From positions 3,210,001 to 3,274,000 of the forward strand of contig JADLSH010000236.1 in assembly GCA_016169945.1 (NCBI GenBank): 64,000 nucleotides of DNA, in the 5' to 3' direction. The DNA comes from Trachythela sp. YZ-2020 (taxonomy: Eukaryota > Cnidaria > Anthozoa > Malacalcyonacea > Clavulariidae). The notes beneath the pieces are model-generated. The model did no database searches and was not told the origin of the DNA. It saw only the letters and a program-made list of their open reading frames with translations. Positions 1 to 12,528 of the stretch are shown one piece after another. A program made the translations under genes and the position numbers. How positions within the stretch are numbered: the first letter of the stretch is position 1; every line of letters starts with the position of its first letter.

Positions 1-1870
1 TTTCATCGAGTCTCATGAGCCCTGTATTCTATTAACTATGATTTTTGGTGTGCAGAAGAAATTAAGCAAAAAAGAAAATGTCAAAATGAACAAAGAAATT
101 ATAGGGAATCATGATAGCTATACTTCATTATTATCCATAATATCACTTATTATTATATGGCTTTATGAAATCCGCGGTTCTGATTGGCTAGCGAGCGGTC
201 CGATAAAAGCCGTATTCGGACCGTGGTCCGGATAAATAGTTATCCGGACCGGTGTCCCGGACTAAAAAATTAAAAATTTAAATTTAAAAAAATATATATT
301 TAAAAATATTTTTTTTACATATTTAAAAAATTTTTTAAATGAGGAAGCCATTTATTCTTGCGTAATCTCCCCTATATGGCCCCTCTATTCTTGCGTAATC
401 TCTATGGAAGAGCGAGCATTGCAAATATGGGCAGGTTTCTATAATTTTACAATGGAAATTATTTTCAACTGCTATATATCAATCTCATTTGAATCTAGAA
501 GCAAAGTAAGCCTTTAGTTTTAAATACTGCACGAATATCCTGCATTATTTTAATATGCTTTGATTTAGATAAAGTTCACTCATAAAAGTGTTAAAATCAC
601 GCCATTTGTATTCTCAACACTATTTGGATGAAATTGACAATACAATAGACCCCTTGCCTTGTTTACAAAGCCAGATACTGCTATTTAATAGAGGAAGGGG
701 CTGCGGCATTCAGCATGCAGTGCGTACATATAAATTATATCCCCTCCCCATGTTTTAACCCCTCCCCCCGACATAATTAATGAAGTAAATGAACACTCCC
801 TAAAATATTGTGCTGGGCTCTTATTTTCATTATAAGAATACGTTTCCTTCCCGGAAAATTTATATCGTAACAACCAATCAGAAAGATAATTATATATTCC
901 ACTAATCACAAACTACCCCGGAATATGAAAATATGAAGGACGGCGAGAACAAGCAACACTGCGGAGAACAAGCATAACGAGGGAAGAGCCTGGGAACGAG
1001 GTTGCAAGTGAATGGTTGATAACTGTAGATAAATCGGCAGGTCTAAAGTGCAGACTCTGCAGATCGAAAAATGCAGACCAGTTTTGGGATATTTTGAAAG
1101 TTATGGTCCGTTAAACACTGAATACTCGATTAAGGTCTAGTTTGGACGTCGAGCTTCGACGAAATAAATTACTTGGATAAAATGTGAACTTGTGCGTTGC
1201 CAATAAATGTTCACGTTGGTTAGAGCCAGGACTGAAGGGAAAATGTCGTGGGTTAAAACATCTTGAATTTTTGTATGTCTCATTCGTTAGATAGTTAAAG
1301 ATCATATTGTGCACCGTTTCGCAGGTTAACCCCAGTTGATAAGCCGTTGCGGCATAAAAACACCGTCCGTCAGTAGTAATACAGGTACCGATCAACCCTG
1401 TTTTTTGAGGCGGCATGAGCCGGTATGTGCCGGCGTGGGGCGGCGCACTTATTACCATATGAGGGTAGGCACATTAATTATGCAACTTGATCCTACCCCT
1501 TTGAGACCTCTCAACCCTCATTAATATGCAATGACGTCACAGAACAAGACCACTTCCGCGCTGAACAAGTATCTGCCTTTTTGCTTTAACACTTCTATTT
1601 TGGTTGGCTAGATCACTAATATCGTGCTTAAAAGGTCCAAGTTTGTCCATCGTCTCTTTTTTAAGTGTGTGTGAAGTGACATTTTTTTTCCATATTATTA
1701 CATAGAAAATGTGTTTGTGATGGTGAACTCAACAGAGCTTGCTGTTGAGCTGTTGAGAGTTACATAGAAGTTATATGAACGATCTGTGCTTGGGAAGATT
1801 AGTCATATCTGCTCGACGACCAACGTGATGAATATTGTATGGACAGACTATATTCTTATATATTTACTAC
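1..1870. other. No gene recognised
   Basis: AT-rich sequence with short ORFs on both strands. None shows a recognisable domain or a convincing splice-linked partner. The missing 3' exons of RNF121 were looked for here on the minus strand and not found. Confidence 0.6.
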
Positions 1871-1872
1871 TT

Positions 1873-2010
1873 CATGACTATAGACTATAGTCATAGTCAG
1901 TAGTCACAGTCAGTCATATAGTCACATCAGTCATATATAGTCATAGACTATAGTCATAGTCATAGTCATTGTCATTGTCATAGTCATGGACTATAGTCAT
2001 AATCATAGTA
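1873..2010. repeat. Simple repeat, TAGTCA-type
   Basis: Imperfect tandem iterations of TAGTCA/TATAGTCA with interruptions. Low complexity, non-coding. Confidence 0.8.
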
Positions 2011-2531
2011 GCACGGTTGTGGACCTGTTTTCGTTTATGACAAGTTATAACTGACAAGTATGGACAATGCACTTATCCATATACTTATAAACTATCGGTA
2101 CAGAAGTCTGGATATATTTTAAAGTTATAACTGACAAGTATATGGACCACTTACTCATACTTACAAACTCCTTATTGTCCAGGGAAGACACACATGCATA
2201 GATAGTCATAGGCATTTAAAAAGCGGAAAATCCGCCATCCGCTCTACAAGCTATACCATGAATGCACGCTCGTGATGCTGATAGGATTAACCTCCCATGA
2301 TGGGACCCCATCTATATTCATCCTGCAAATAATATTGGTAAATAGCGTGTGAAGTGGTTAACAGTTAGAACTGATAGAGCTAACCAGTATTAATAAAGTT
2401 ACCAAATCCTAATGAAATTAGTTGATAGTGTTTCCAATTTATTCGCTATTATTGCCGATATTAAAATTAAAATTTTGATTAGCAAAAACCCGAACACGCA
2501 ACGTTCCATGCTGTTAATATATATATATATA

Positions 2532-3129
2532 CCGGGTGGGGCAAAAACAAGTACGACTGTTTGATTTAGTATAACTTAAAAACTAAAAGAGCTATTACAC
2601 TAAATGCTTTGCATTCAGCCATGTCTAACGTAAATATTGATATGTGCCATGTGCATTTTCATATAATATTGACCGAGATAGCTGCGTTTAAACTTGAGTA
2701 AACATTTTTGGAAGTGTCGAGAATTAGCTAAAAATGGCCTATTAAATAATTTGATAACCATTAGCATTTTACGCAAGTATTCGTTTCAATGAAGTGAAGT
2801 TGAAGTTAGAAGGCCAAATGTTAGAATAAAAGAGGATATCTATTCAAGAAACATTTCTAACTTCAACTTCACTTCGTTTAAATAATATGGTAACGGTTAT
2901 CAAATTAGTTTAATAGGCCATTTTTAGCCAATTCTCGACAGTTCCAAAAGTGTTTAGTCAAGTTTAAACGCAGCTATCTCGGTCAATATTGCATGAAAAT
3001 GCACATGGCATATATCAAAATTTAAGTCAGACATCGCTGAATGCAAAGAAACTTGTTTAAGTGTAATAACTCCTTTAGTTTTTAAGTTATACTAAATCAA
3101 ACAGTCGTACTTTTTTTTGCCCCACCCGG
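2532..3129. mobile_element. Palindromic Tc1/mariner-type MITE
   Basis: The two ends are inverted copies beginning CCGGGTGGGGCAAAAA, and the similarity runs through most of the element, so it folds into a hairpin of about 280-bp arms. It is flanked by TA on both sides (2530-2531 and 3130-3131), the Tc1/mariner target duplication. The arms have drifted, so this is an old non-autonomous copy. The flanks are TA-rich, which weakens the TA duplication as evidence. Confidence 0.75.
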
Positions 3130-3179
3130 TATATATAAATATGTTTTGTCGAACGAGATGCTCCACAATTACGATTTTA

Positions 3180-3765
3180 GAATAAGCTAGCACTGTCCCT
3201 GAGGTACGAATAAGCTAGCACTGTCCCTGAGGTACGAATAAGCTAGCACTGTCCCTGAGGTACGAATAAGCTAGCACTGTCCCTGAGGTACGAATAAGCT
3301 AGCACTGTCCCTGAGGGTACGAATAAGCTAGCACTGTCCCTGAGGTACGAATAAGCTAGCACTGTCCCTGAGGTACGAATAAGCCAGCACTGTCCCTGAG
3401 GTACGAATAAGCTAGCACTGTCCCTGAGGTACGAATAAGCTAGCACTGTCCCTGAGGTACGAATAAGCTAGCACTGTCCCTGAGGTACGAATAAGCTAGC
3501 ACTGTCCCTGAGGTACGAATAAGCTAGCACTGTCCCTGAGGTACGAATAAGCTAGCACTGTCCCTGAGGTACGAATAAGCTAGCACTGTCCCTGAGGTAC
3601 GAATAAAGCACTGTCCCTGAGGTACGAATAAGCTAGCACTGTCCCTGAGGTACGAATAAGCTAGCACTGTCCCTGAGGTACGAATAAGCTAGCACTGTCC
3701 CTGAGGTACGAATAAGCTAGCACTGTCCCTGAGGTACGAATAAGCTAGCACTGTCCCTGAGGTAA
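3180..3765. repeat. 28-bp minisatellite, about 21 copies
   Basis: A 28-bp unit (starting AATAAGCTAGCACTGTCC and ending GAGGTACG) is repeated head to tail about 21 times. Copies are almost identical; visible variants are one extra G, one T-to-C change, and one copy with a short internal deletion. There are no spacers, so it is not a CRISPR. It lies in the RNF121 intron downstream of the RING exon. The ORF through it on the minus strand is a by-product of a unit length not divisible by three. Confidence 0.95.
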
Positions 3766-3792
3766 ATTAAGCACACACAATAAAGGATACAC

Positions 3793-6700
3793 GTGATCAC
3801 AAGAAAGTCGACATGTTTTCTCCGGAGCATCTTCATCAGATACAGCATCAGGATTAGTTCCTTGACCACATACAGCACAGATACCAAGACTTAACTTTCG
3901 ACTTGGTAATCCACCAACTGTTGTATACTGCATCACAAATATTTATATTAATACAGTTTGTCTTAGAGGGCGTGCATACAATGTTTCAGTTTGTCACAGA
4001 AACATCCTCATCAGAAACACAAAGAGGCGAGCTCGAATTCGGCTCTAGTCTAGTTTAGATGACGAATTTTAAACATTAAGTATAGTCACGAAAACACAAT
4101 TATAGTTCGTTGATCGGTAAGTCTATCAGCAAGCCATCTTTTCATGTATTGAGGCCTTATATCGACTAAGATCTTGAGCATGTTAATGTTAAGCATATTA
4201 TTAAGGTTATATATATATAGGTAATCCTTCCACCTGACTTATCAGACAGTATAGGGCCATTTATACGAGAGAAAGTAAGTCGCGACTATACATAAGACGC
4301 GTCTTATATAAGACGCTGGAACAGCCTGAACCCCTGTTCTTATTTAAGTCGCGAGCTATTAGATTTGACCATTTATACGAGTGTGTTCGCGTCTTATATA
4401 AGACGCGTCTTATGTAAGTCGCGACTTATTTTCTCTCCTATAAATAGGCCTAGTCACTAGTGTTAACCAAAGCGCGTCGTTCCATTGTTCATGCTATACA
4501 GTATTGTACAGTATATGTCGCCGATGGTCGGCAATGCTTTCGCAGTGCCAGGCACAATGTTGATATCGCTATCGTTATTGTTAACAAAAACAGCTTTCAG
4601 TGGGTACGCTAACTGCCACGGCTTCTACATTCTACAGTAATACATTTAAATGCGTTAACCCCTGATGTAAAAGAATTGTTAACGTTACTTTGGCATAAAA
4701 TCGTTTTTAACGAAAACTTGAAAAGGTTGAACACCTCACTGTCACCCCATGCAAGCATCTGGTCATGAACTAAAACTGTCTTCGTTATAGCCAAGCAGAT
4801 TACGTTGGAAAACATTTTGTTAAACATGTTATCTGCTTAACATAAAATGATTAACACCCTCATGATGTTACCAGGAGTTATTGTATGTGTTACCACTGTT
4901 CAATAATGTCTTTTAAACAACGATAAGATAATTCTAACCCGTATATATTTGGTTTTACATAAGTTTTATGTACGAGTCAAATCCGACCGCGACATCTCCC
5001 CCCGGGCATACCCCGGGGAATTTGACTTTTGAAAAAAATATATAGTCAAATGGCTGTATGGGTCGGTGCCTCTGTCAATCAAGACAAAATATGCGTTAAT
5101 CTGTACCATCTCCACCATGAAGTAGATGTGTGTGGTCGCCTGTTTCCAAATTATATATTTCTGAGTATACAAGACGCGAACTTGCCGCTCCGAATCGTTA
5201 ATAAGAGATCATGGTTAGAGAATTACTTGTTGGAAAACATGTTTTAGTTGCTCTGGCCTAGATTAAATGTCCAGAATATTCATTTGTTTATCATATTGCG
5301 GGTATTGTCCATATTGTCTCACCCGCCTTTTGGGTGTTCCGCCGCGGGTAGACCGTCTGCCACGCAGGCTATACCATAGGGGCAGTCATGCATGGTTCTT
5401 GAAATGTTGTTATAAAGATTTTCGAATAGTTTTTGTCCTGTCCCAGATTTTAAATAGCGGCATTTTGGTCAGCTTTTACTTTGATACGGTCAAAAACTCA
5501 CTGGAAAACTACCACGAGGCGACATACTTTAATTGACAAACTTCCGGAGTTACAGTTGGAACCGAGCAGTGCGAACGCAACTTTCAAAACTCACCCCTAA
5601 TTTAGATGCCATTTTATCTGCACATATTTCCGCAAAGTCTCTTCCCAAAACGCCAAAATATAAACCATAAAATAGAACTAGTAAACCAACTTCAGCTGCT
5701 GTATCAGGAGGAATGGTAAACATCATTGATACCCCGAATATAGTTAACATTATTATAAAATAACCAATTAAACTTAACGCAGTCGTTCCTTTATGAATGA
5801 AATAAAACCACTTGTATACCAATCTAAAACAAAAAAAATAGATGATGCTCTAATTAACTTAAGCCTTGATCCGTTTATCCTTCTCAGTGGACAAGAATAT
5901 CTGTGTTTAGGCCTCTAAATATTTGCTATTTTGGTGCCTCTGGGAGCGCCTGTGACCATCTAGGTAATTTTTTAAACGTTTTTTGAGTACTTATATAATC
6001 TAAGATTTACCATCCCGTTACCACCAGCTTGGTCCTTGGACTCTGGCGGTCTCCCAGAACACTTGCCGTGGTTCCCTGAGTGAGTCAGTTGTGATGTACC
6101 CTGCCCCGGTCGATGATCGCGGCCCGCTCCATAACTACCGCCAGCTCACCACCCCCACTATATAAGGCATGGGGGTAATTTCTGAAGGCGCGCGGGGCAT
6201 GTAGGAAAGACGGGGGGAATTAATACTCTGTCAGATAGCGATACTCATCACTAAAGATATTGAAAGATCATCGATTCAGCTTTTTGCCTATACACACCGG
6301 GTAAGTTCAATCATATATAAATCGTTCGTTCGGTGACTGATTTCAACCAAATGCAATTCACGTTGTGGAATGCCTCTCCGGAGCAGAACTTGATTAACTG
6401 CCCATACAACCGGTATGTTAGACCGAGATTTCACAAACACCACAGACATAGGGGTGAACTTCAACACAGCTGCGCTTGCAATAGGCGTTAAAGTAAAACA
6501 CAGACATCATTACCTTGGTGTAGTTGGTGCTAAAGGTTGTCTTGTAGCTTTAAATACAATATAACCAGTCATTATTGAAAATATAATCCAAATAATAAGC
6601 ATTCTAAACCACTTCAAACGAATATTAAAATATAGTGGAATAAGCCAGACACCACATAACGTAACCATCTAGAAAAGAAATATTTTAGCGCAGTTGAGTA

Positions 6701-7473
6701 TACTGTAGTGCAAACGTTCAGAATAATCAAGACCAGTACAATAAACTACAACACAAAACACGTTCAAAGTTTCAAAATGCACGTTCAAAAGTCATCATTT
6801 TTTGGCAAAGTTGATATGATAAATAAGCTAAACACGTATACGAAACACTAAAAAAACAGTTTACATAAAACTGACATACATATAGTAACTAGTGTACACG
6901 GTTTACGGCCGACACAATTAAATCCTGAAGTGTCAGACACGTTACTTTCTTCCACTGTGCACGCACAATTAAAATCTCCAACCTTCAGGTTTTGCGTTGA
7001 CTCAAAAAGTTACTGAGTGATTCACTGAGACTCAGAAAAGTGATTCAAATACTCTTAGTTCTCTATGGTGATTGGTGATCGTGATTCGTAGTGTACCGTG
7101 GGGGGGGGGGGGGCACAGTTTTAAAGAACATATTAAAAATGATAAATGATTTTTATTTCAGTGCAGAACAATATATAGTACAACACATTATTGATATTCA
7201 CAGTATAGTCAATAATAAGAATCGTTAATAATGAAGAGAAGTGCGAGCTGAAAATTGAATTTGCACTTAACCGTGAGAGAAAACATGTCACTCTTGTGAT
7301 ACGTCCACATACTACGGACATATCCACGTACCTGGTAGGACCTGAAATGTCGTTTCTTCCATTGAACAAGCAATATCTGAGCCACAACTAAAGTTGTTAA
7401 TAAAATCAGGATCATCTCTAAATGCATGGTCTCATGTCCTTTGTGTTTTGCATGAAGTTTAGCGTGTTCAAGT
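3793..7473 (-). CDS. RNF121: RNF121-like ER/Golgi membrane E3 ubiquitin ligase, internal exons
   Basis: Four exons recognised by similarity to RNF121 and by matching phases: 7332-7473, 6514-6668, 5595-5823 and 3793-3927, all with AG acceptors and GT donors. They encode a conserved His-rich stretch (LEHAKLHAKHKGHE), then several hydrophobic membrane segments, the conserved segment LLVLFYGLYFGVLGRDFAE, and the first half of the RING finger (CAVCGQ followed by TCRLSCDH). Known RNF121 is a multi-pass ER/Golgi protein that ubiquitinates membrane clients. The first coding exon and the exons with the rest of the RING and the C terminus were not found; the latter probably lie beyond the left edge. 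Frames are open across all four exons, so this is probably a working host gene whose introns hold MITEs and a minisatellite. Confidence 0.9.
4252..4452. mobile_element. Short palindromic MITE in an RNF121 intron
   Basis: Inverted arms share the stretch GTCGCGACT and then ATAAGACGCGTCTTATATAA, separated by about 75 bp. The outer ends read TAGGGCCATTTATA on the left and the complement of TAGGCCTATTTATA on the right. No protein is encoded. Confidence 0.7.
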
Positions 7474-8113
7474 CTAGGAAGAAAATAAAACATTAAATTA
7501 TTGCTCAAGTGCAATCAACTTTAGATAAATTTGTATTTCTTTCCTCAACCGTTTTCAAAAGGTATAAGCACTTTAACTGGAGCTGCTCCCGATTCATCGA
7601 ATTTTCTCATGTTTTCCAGCCATCGATAATTCTTACAATAATAAGTTCATTGACAACAAGGTCAAGATTTCAGACACACAGCTTGGAAACGTTGATTGAG
7701 AACTCTGAAAATTTTAATTTACTTATTTAGTTTGTTGGCTGGTACTCAACCTGTTTTTTATTAGTTTCACTTTCGCGTCACTGTCAGTCTTTCATGTCTC
7801 AAAATCGACAGAAAACAAAGAAAAGAAGTAAACAAGTTTGGATCATGCCGCTTGGTGACATATAAAAGATCCATATAAAAGATCCATATAAAAGATCCTT
7901 ATAAAAGATGAATAGAACATGACCGATCAGAATTGTGTCACATGGGTTAACTCCAAAAATATGGAATCTCTCTGTTTTATCGCCTGGGTAAATATGAAAA
8001 TGGAAGGGGTAAATATGAAAATGGAAGTGGTAAATCATCCGACACAACTATTTTCCTCATATTTCAACATGCTAAAAGTATATCACATAAATTTCAATAG
8101 ATTTTAAACAAAT

Positions 8114-8300
8114 CCACAGTAGTGGAGTGGTTTAGGCATCTGCATTGTACGCACTGAGTCGAGGGATTAAATCCCACAATCGCTCAATGCCAGTAGTGAC
8201 TAATCTGCGGTCAGGTGATGAGTAACTGCCTGATATTGGAGGTTAGGATGAGAGCCAGTCAGGGTTAGGGTGGGGGTTGGGTGCGGGCAAGGTTCAGCCT
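8114..8300 (+). repeat. Possible tRNA-derived SINE
   Basis: A box-A-like GTGGAGTGGTTTAGGCATC is followed about 30 bp later by a degenerate box-B-like GAGGGATTAAATCCC, the spacing of a tRNA-type internal promoter. The sequence continues without coding potential. Weak evidence. Confidence 0.35.
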
Positions 8301-8340
8301 TTTATTGTCTAAAACAATGTGAACTGGAAAGTTTGTATTG

Positions 8341-8362
8341 CGCAACCGAGATCTCGGTTGCG
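8341..8362. repeat. 22-bp perfect palindrome
   Basis: CGCAACCGAGATCTCGGTTG plus CG reads the same on both strands. Function unknown; probably the centre of an old inverted repeat. Confidence 0.8.
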
Positions 8363-8507
8363 TAATTTCGGCCAAAATGCGCACCAGTCCTGCGACATAC
8401 TGTATAAGCGCGCGGCTACACTTACGTTAATTGTAAAATTTCACATAAATGGCAGTTCCTTTAATTTGGGTTCAATATTTGATTCCTCGTGGTGATTCCT
8501 CGTTGGC

Positions 8508-8590
8508 AAAACGCTGCCCCGGAATCGCAGGTTGGATTCCTGCCAGAGGACCTATAGTTGCATTTTTCTCAACTGGTCCTGGACAGGTCT
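8508..8590 (+). repeat. tRNA-derived SINE, 5'-truncated copy
   Basis: Contains CCCCGGAATCGCAGGTTGGA and TTCCTGCCAGAGGACCTA, then GTTGCATTTTTC. The same series occurs at 61760-61858 (complement) and, in part, at 62024-62077. The box A half is missing or degraded. Confidence 0.7.
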
Positions 8591-9034
8591 AAAAATATGT
8601 ATACAATTTTCGCTCGAAATATTCATCTACAAACATCTTCAACATTCAGTTCTATCGAGCGAGATCTTGATGCCCAAAATTTAGAATATTTAGAATATGT
8701 ACATAATTTGGAATTTTTAGGAGAGATAGGGGGGGGGTCATGAAGTTGAGGATGAAGGGGTGGGCCACGCTAAAAATTTAAGAGGGCACACTAAATTCCA
8801 CCAGCCCCCCTCCCAGATAAAAAAATGAACAGTCCCTAGTACATGATAACTGTGTTATTGAAAGATTGACGAGGTATGGATAAAACACGGATACGGAGGG
8901 CGGATGCGATTAGAAAATGCGGATGACGGGATAAAATGCGGATAAGAATCAAAGACGAAGCAAAGACGAAGCTAGTGGATTTCGGTGCGGATTCAGATCC
9001 AAAAACGATTCTAAATTAGACCAGTTCTAGAGCG

Positions 9035-10114
9035 ATGTTGGGGCCGCCACGGGAGACGAAGTACTCTATTGGGTCACGGCTGGACAACCACGTTCGAATG
9101 GCAAGGTCTAGGGGAACTGAACTTCTTCCAGACGATGACTCTGTTGAGCGACAATTATGCATGCTTTTTTGGCAAGGGATTCGCGAAGAGATCAAAGATA
9201 AAGCTAGACATAAAAAATATCAATGCAAATCATTCGCGGAATTGATCACAGCAGCGTGATATGGTAAAAAGGAGGTTTCCTCTGTTCAGGCCCCCAAAGA
9301 GTTGCGCGGGTAAATCAAATTACGAAGACGGATGTCTTTGGCTCTAATGGTTAAGAGATTAGAGCCAAAGACAACCTGGAAAGTCTTAAAGAGCAGTGGT
9401 CGCAGGAATGTCGAACAGTATTAGAGATATTGATTCAAAGGTTGTCGTCCTACTCCATCATTCTTCCATTCATTCTTCATACGGATGCTTCCGGCTACGC
9501 ACTCGAGGGTGCATTGTATCAACTGCAAGATCATGATAAACCTGGAGTTATTGCATATGGAAGTCGCTCAACATCGCAGAGAGTCGTTACTCTGACAGTA
9601 ACTTATTTTTTTTCATCCGTTAAGCGTAGTGCAACCGATCATCGCTGGCTATCTGACTTATCCGCAGGCCTATACGACATTACCATAACGGACGGACGTG
9701 GGAAATCAAGTTGCGATGCTGATTGCCTGTCCAGGATGCCACAAGAGTTATCCACTGAGAGAGAGACTACCATCCCAAATCTTGACTGTATCAAGCCATT
9801 TTTGGCAAAACTCTACAAGTTAGATACAGACTCGACAGTATTCTGTTGGGATAAAGAGTTCCGTGAAATCTGCGAGTACCACTCCGTTAACCAACCCTTT
9901 GCAAGCACAGAGATGCCAAGTCCAGTCATTGAAGCGGTTTCAATGCACACAATGCGGTACCCGAACATCTGTTTCACCCTCCACAATGTCAAACACAAAC
10001 GAATCTTTCAGCAGTGTCCTTTCCGATTGGACGAAGTTGCAGCGAGAGGATCCGCTTATCGGACGAGTGCTTCAGCCGCTATCTTCAGGCAGCAATAGGG
10101 TGAAGACCGTCTAG
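9035..10114 (+). pseudogene. Decayed Ty3/gypsy fragment (gag-like piece plus RNase H)
   Basis: A 74-residue ORF (9035-9259) resembles part of a retrotransposon gag. A second ORF (9430-10098) begins with an RNase H signature (HTDASGYALEGALYQ) and a connection region ending KSSCDADCLSRMP, typical of Ty3/gypsy pol. RT, most of integrase, LTRs and a continuous frame are missing; the reading continues in another frame to 10114. Two perfect hairpins (9333-9373, 10202-10246) lie in or next to the remnant. A dead internal fragment. Confidence 0.75.
9333..9373. repeat. Perfect 16-bp hairpin in gypsy remnant
   Basis: TGTCTTTGGCTCTAAT at 9333-9348 is followed after 9 nt by its exact complement at 9358-9373. 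Confidence 0.9.
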
Positions 10115-10201
10115 TACAAAGACTTTTTCAGGATAAGGAACGACTTCAGGTAGATCATGAAACATGGTGTCGGACGCCAGTGGCATATAGATAGATAGAT
10201 A

Positions 10202-10246
10202 GGTGTTGCCAAAGTCACAGCATCAAACAGTGACTTTGGCAACACC
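10202..10246. repeat. Perfect 17-bp hairpin beside gypsy remnant
   Basis: GGTGTTGCCAAAGTCAC at 10202-10218 is followed after 11 nt by its exact complement at 10230-10246. Confidence 0.9.
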
Positions 10247-10454
10247 AATGACGACGTGGGTCATTTCGGAAAGGATAAGACGGTTGAATTGGTATTAATA
10301 CTGCGGTTCTAGTACTGGTCTCTTACCGATAGTGGAAGAATACACAGCGTTAACACTACAACCCGAAGATCGCGTTTTAGCCAGAAACCTCAGTAACCGA
10401 GGCAAGCTTCGGGACTTTAGGGTCAATCTACCTGAAAAATACAACAAGAACTTC

Positions 10455-11680
10455 GACGTTTCGAGCGAAGGCCTTTCATCTGGAAGTTAGTATACTGTAG
10501 AGTGGGTCGGGGAAAAACATGTGCTTTTATAGTGAATACAAAAGCGATCATGTGATAAAAATAAACCAATCACATGGATTTAGTCAAAACAAAGTATAAA
10601 CAAAATATGGAAATCATATTACAAAATATATTAACCTGTACAGGGTGTCCCAAAAAAGTCCCCCTATAGAAATCACTCTTTTGTTGTTAAACGTGCGTTG
10701 TTATACCTCTCGTCGTACCGTCAGTTCGAGTAAGAATGGTTCAACTGACTACAGAGCAACGAGTATTTGTCGTAACAACTTATACGTCGCGTTAAATTAT
10801 TTGGACGAAGGGAAGTTGTAAATACTTTCGCCGTTCATGTACAATTCAATTAAAGAGTGATTTCTAATGGGGGACATTTTTTGGGGACACCCTGTACAGT
10901 AAAGCGAAAAAAGACATGAATAGGAGAAAATACATAACTATGTATGAGATTAGATATGAGCCGACACTAAATTAGCCGATTCGATTAATCTGGTTTCGAG
11001 CAAAGGTCAGGAGAGTTAAGTGGTTTTATCTCTTTAACGACATATACTTTCCAAAGGCCAGAACGTTATATATTCTCCAAAAACGCTGCCTGTGTGTGCA
11101 AAAACAATTACGTACATAGTGAAGAAAAGCGACAAAAACAAGAAAACAATGCAGATTATGCGTTAATAATTGGCCGATTACCGATTATTAAAAAGCAGCC
11201 GATTATCGGATGTAGAATATCTGCTGATGGCAGGCATAAACAGATAAGAGTAAATGTAAGAGAAGCGCTCATTAATACTATGAGGATGAATGGTGCCAAT
11301 TGCAAGTTGGGAAATGAGATGCATCCCTGATCCATCTCTTGTCTTTTACAGCTACTGTACCATTGTTGCCTGAAATGGGACACAGACTGACAGACCTTGA
11401 ATTTTCATATCTGAAACACTGTCATTGCCAGTGTTGAAATGTCTGGCAACAGGCTGTCTAGCATCGTTGTCTGTGACAGCACGACGATGCTCATCAAACC
11501 TTGTCCTTAAAACATCTTCCAGTTTCACCAATATATGTAGAGCATCCCACATTTACTGCATGAAATGCAGTAGATGAAATTGGAGGAGGCACACGTGTAA
11601 CGGTGCTTGATAGTATACTTAGATTTCGGTGCTGACGACGCACCAAAACTACCATAACGACGGGAAATGTTAGTGCACCT
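10455..11680 (-). pseudogene. Penelope-like element remnant: GIY-YIG end and 3' region
   Basis: On the minus strand, 11552-11156 encodes pieces of a GIY-YIG endonuclease domain (DEHRRAVTDN, then QPVARHFNTGND), closely similar to the copy at 20273-20581. The reading is broken by frame changes and there is no reverse transcriptase. Downstream on the same strand, near 10457-10490, is a degraded version of the hammerhead-like motif seen at 19951-19985, with the GAAACGTCGA part kept and the CUGANGA box altered. A mariner MITE (10641-10894) interrupts the 3' region. Confidence 0.65.
10641..10894. mobile_element. Mariner-type MITE with a transposase N-terminal remnant
   Basis: Ends are inverted (CAGGGTGTCCCAAAAAAGTC on the left) and flanked by TA (10639-10640 and 10895-10896). 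Inside, an ATG at 10737 starts MVQLTTEQRVFVVTTY, which looks like the helix-turn-helix start of DUF4817-type mariner transposases, followed by a stop. It is therefore a deletion derivative of an autonomous mariner that keeps both ends and a stub of the transposase. Confidence 0.8.
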
Positions 11681-11699
11681 CAGTAACCATCAAATTTCT

Positions 11700-12426
11700 G
11701 TTTATATTTAGTTTATAATTAATAAGCTTGGACATAGCTAGCAGCCAGAAGTAGAATGTGATAAACAAAGCATATGACATATTATAAAAAAATACTTTGT
11801 GAGACAGCATATGCCTCGATCACAAGACCATCTGTTTTTTATTTGCTTTAACATAAATATATAACTATTCCTTGAGGACCTGAAGTTGTCTTTTTGTAGT
11901 AAGTGTCTATATTGCTTGCTGCTACATTAACATCATGAGTATTGTGGCTAGGGCCGTTTTAATACACAAATGATGTAACATCACCCAAGAAACATGCAAG
12001 ATAAACAGTATATTTTGCAGCACACTTTTACCAATCGTGCAATAAATGTAAACAAATTTGCAGCTGTGCACAGAAATTTGAAAACTTATAGGTAGGCAAA
12101 ATCAAAAACTAGGCACACAAAATGTCCGGAAAATTTTGATCTCGGGAGTACTTACTTTTTTAGCGTGCGGCAGCTTTATATGCAAGAAAATGCAAGAATA
12201 AAAGCAAGTAAAAACAACATGAATAAACGATGCTTTTTTGAAACTTTTATCAAACCTATAGTAAGTAAATTAGGTGTATAATATTTTGTCGTTCTTGTTT
12301 TAATTTTATTATTATTAGCATGACAAAATTACTGGATGCTGATTGGTTGAGAGGAGTACAATTATTTCATTAATTGTACTGCAGTACAATTAATGATCAA
12401 TGTATAATAAAACAATTATTGAATTC
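11700..12426. other. No gene recognised
   Basis: AT-rich sequence with no supported ORF. A small inverted repeat GTACAATTA..TAATTGTAC lies around 12357-12395. Confidence 0.5.
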
Positions 12427-12528
12427 GGTTTTTGTGATATCCGGAATTATCAAGGTCTCGGTAAGTGTTATCAGTCTCAGTGCCACAGCCGATAACACTG
12501 CACTCGACAATCGGATATCACAAAAACC
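12427..12528. repeat. Inverted repeat, 17-bp perfect ends
   Basis: GGTTTTTGTGATATCCG at 12427-12443 is the exact complement of 12512-12528; weaker pairing continues inside. Probably a small foldback element or MITE core. Confidence 0.75.

Noticed and set aside
1111..1458. 115-aa ORF on the minus strand
   Set aside because: No domain, no splice partner, composition like translated non-coding DNA.
3180..3765. CRISPR-like array or repetitive protein
   Set aside because: Units are contiguous with no spacers. The protein frame arises because the 28-bp unit cycles through frames, and there is no start context or domain.
5267..5536. 89-aa ORF on the plus strand
   Set aside because: Lies next to and opposite RNF121 exon 4 and has no recognisable domain.
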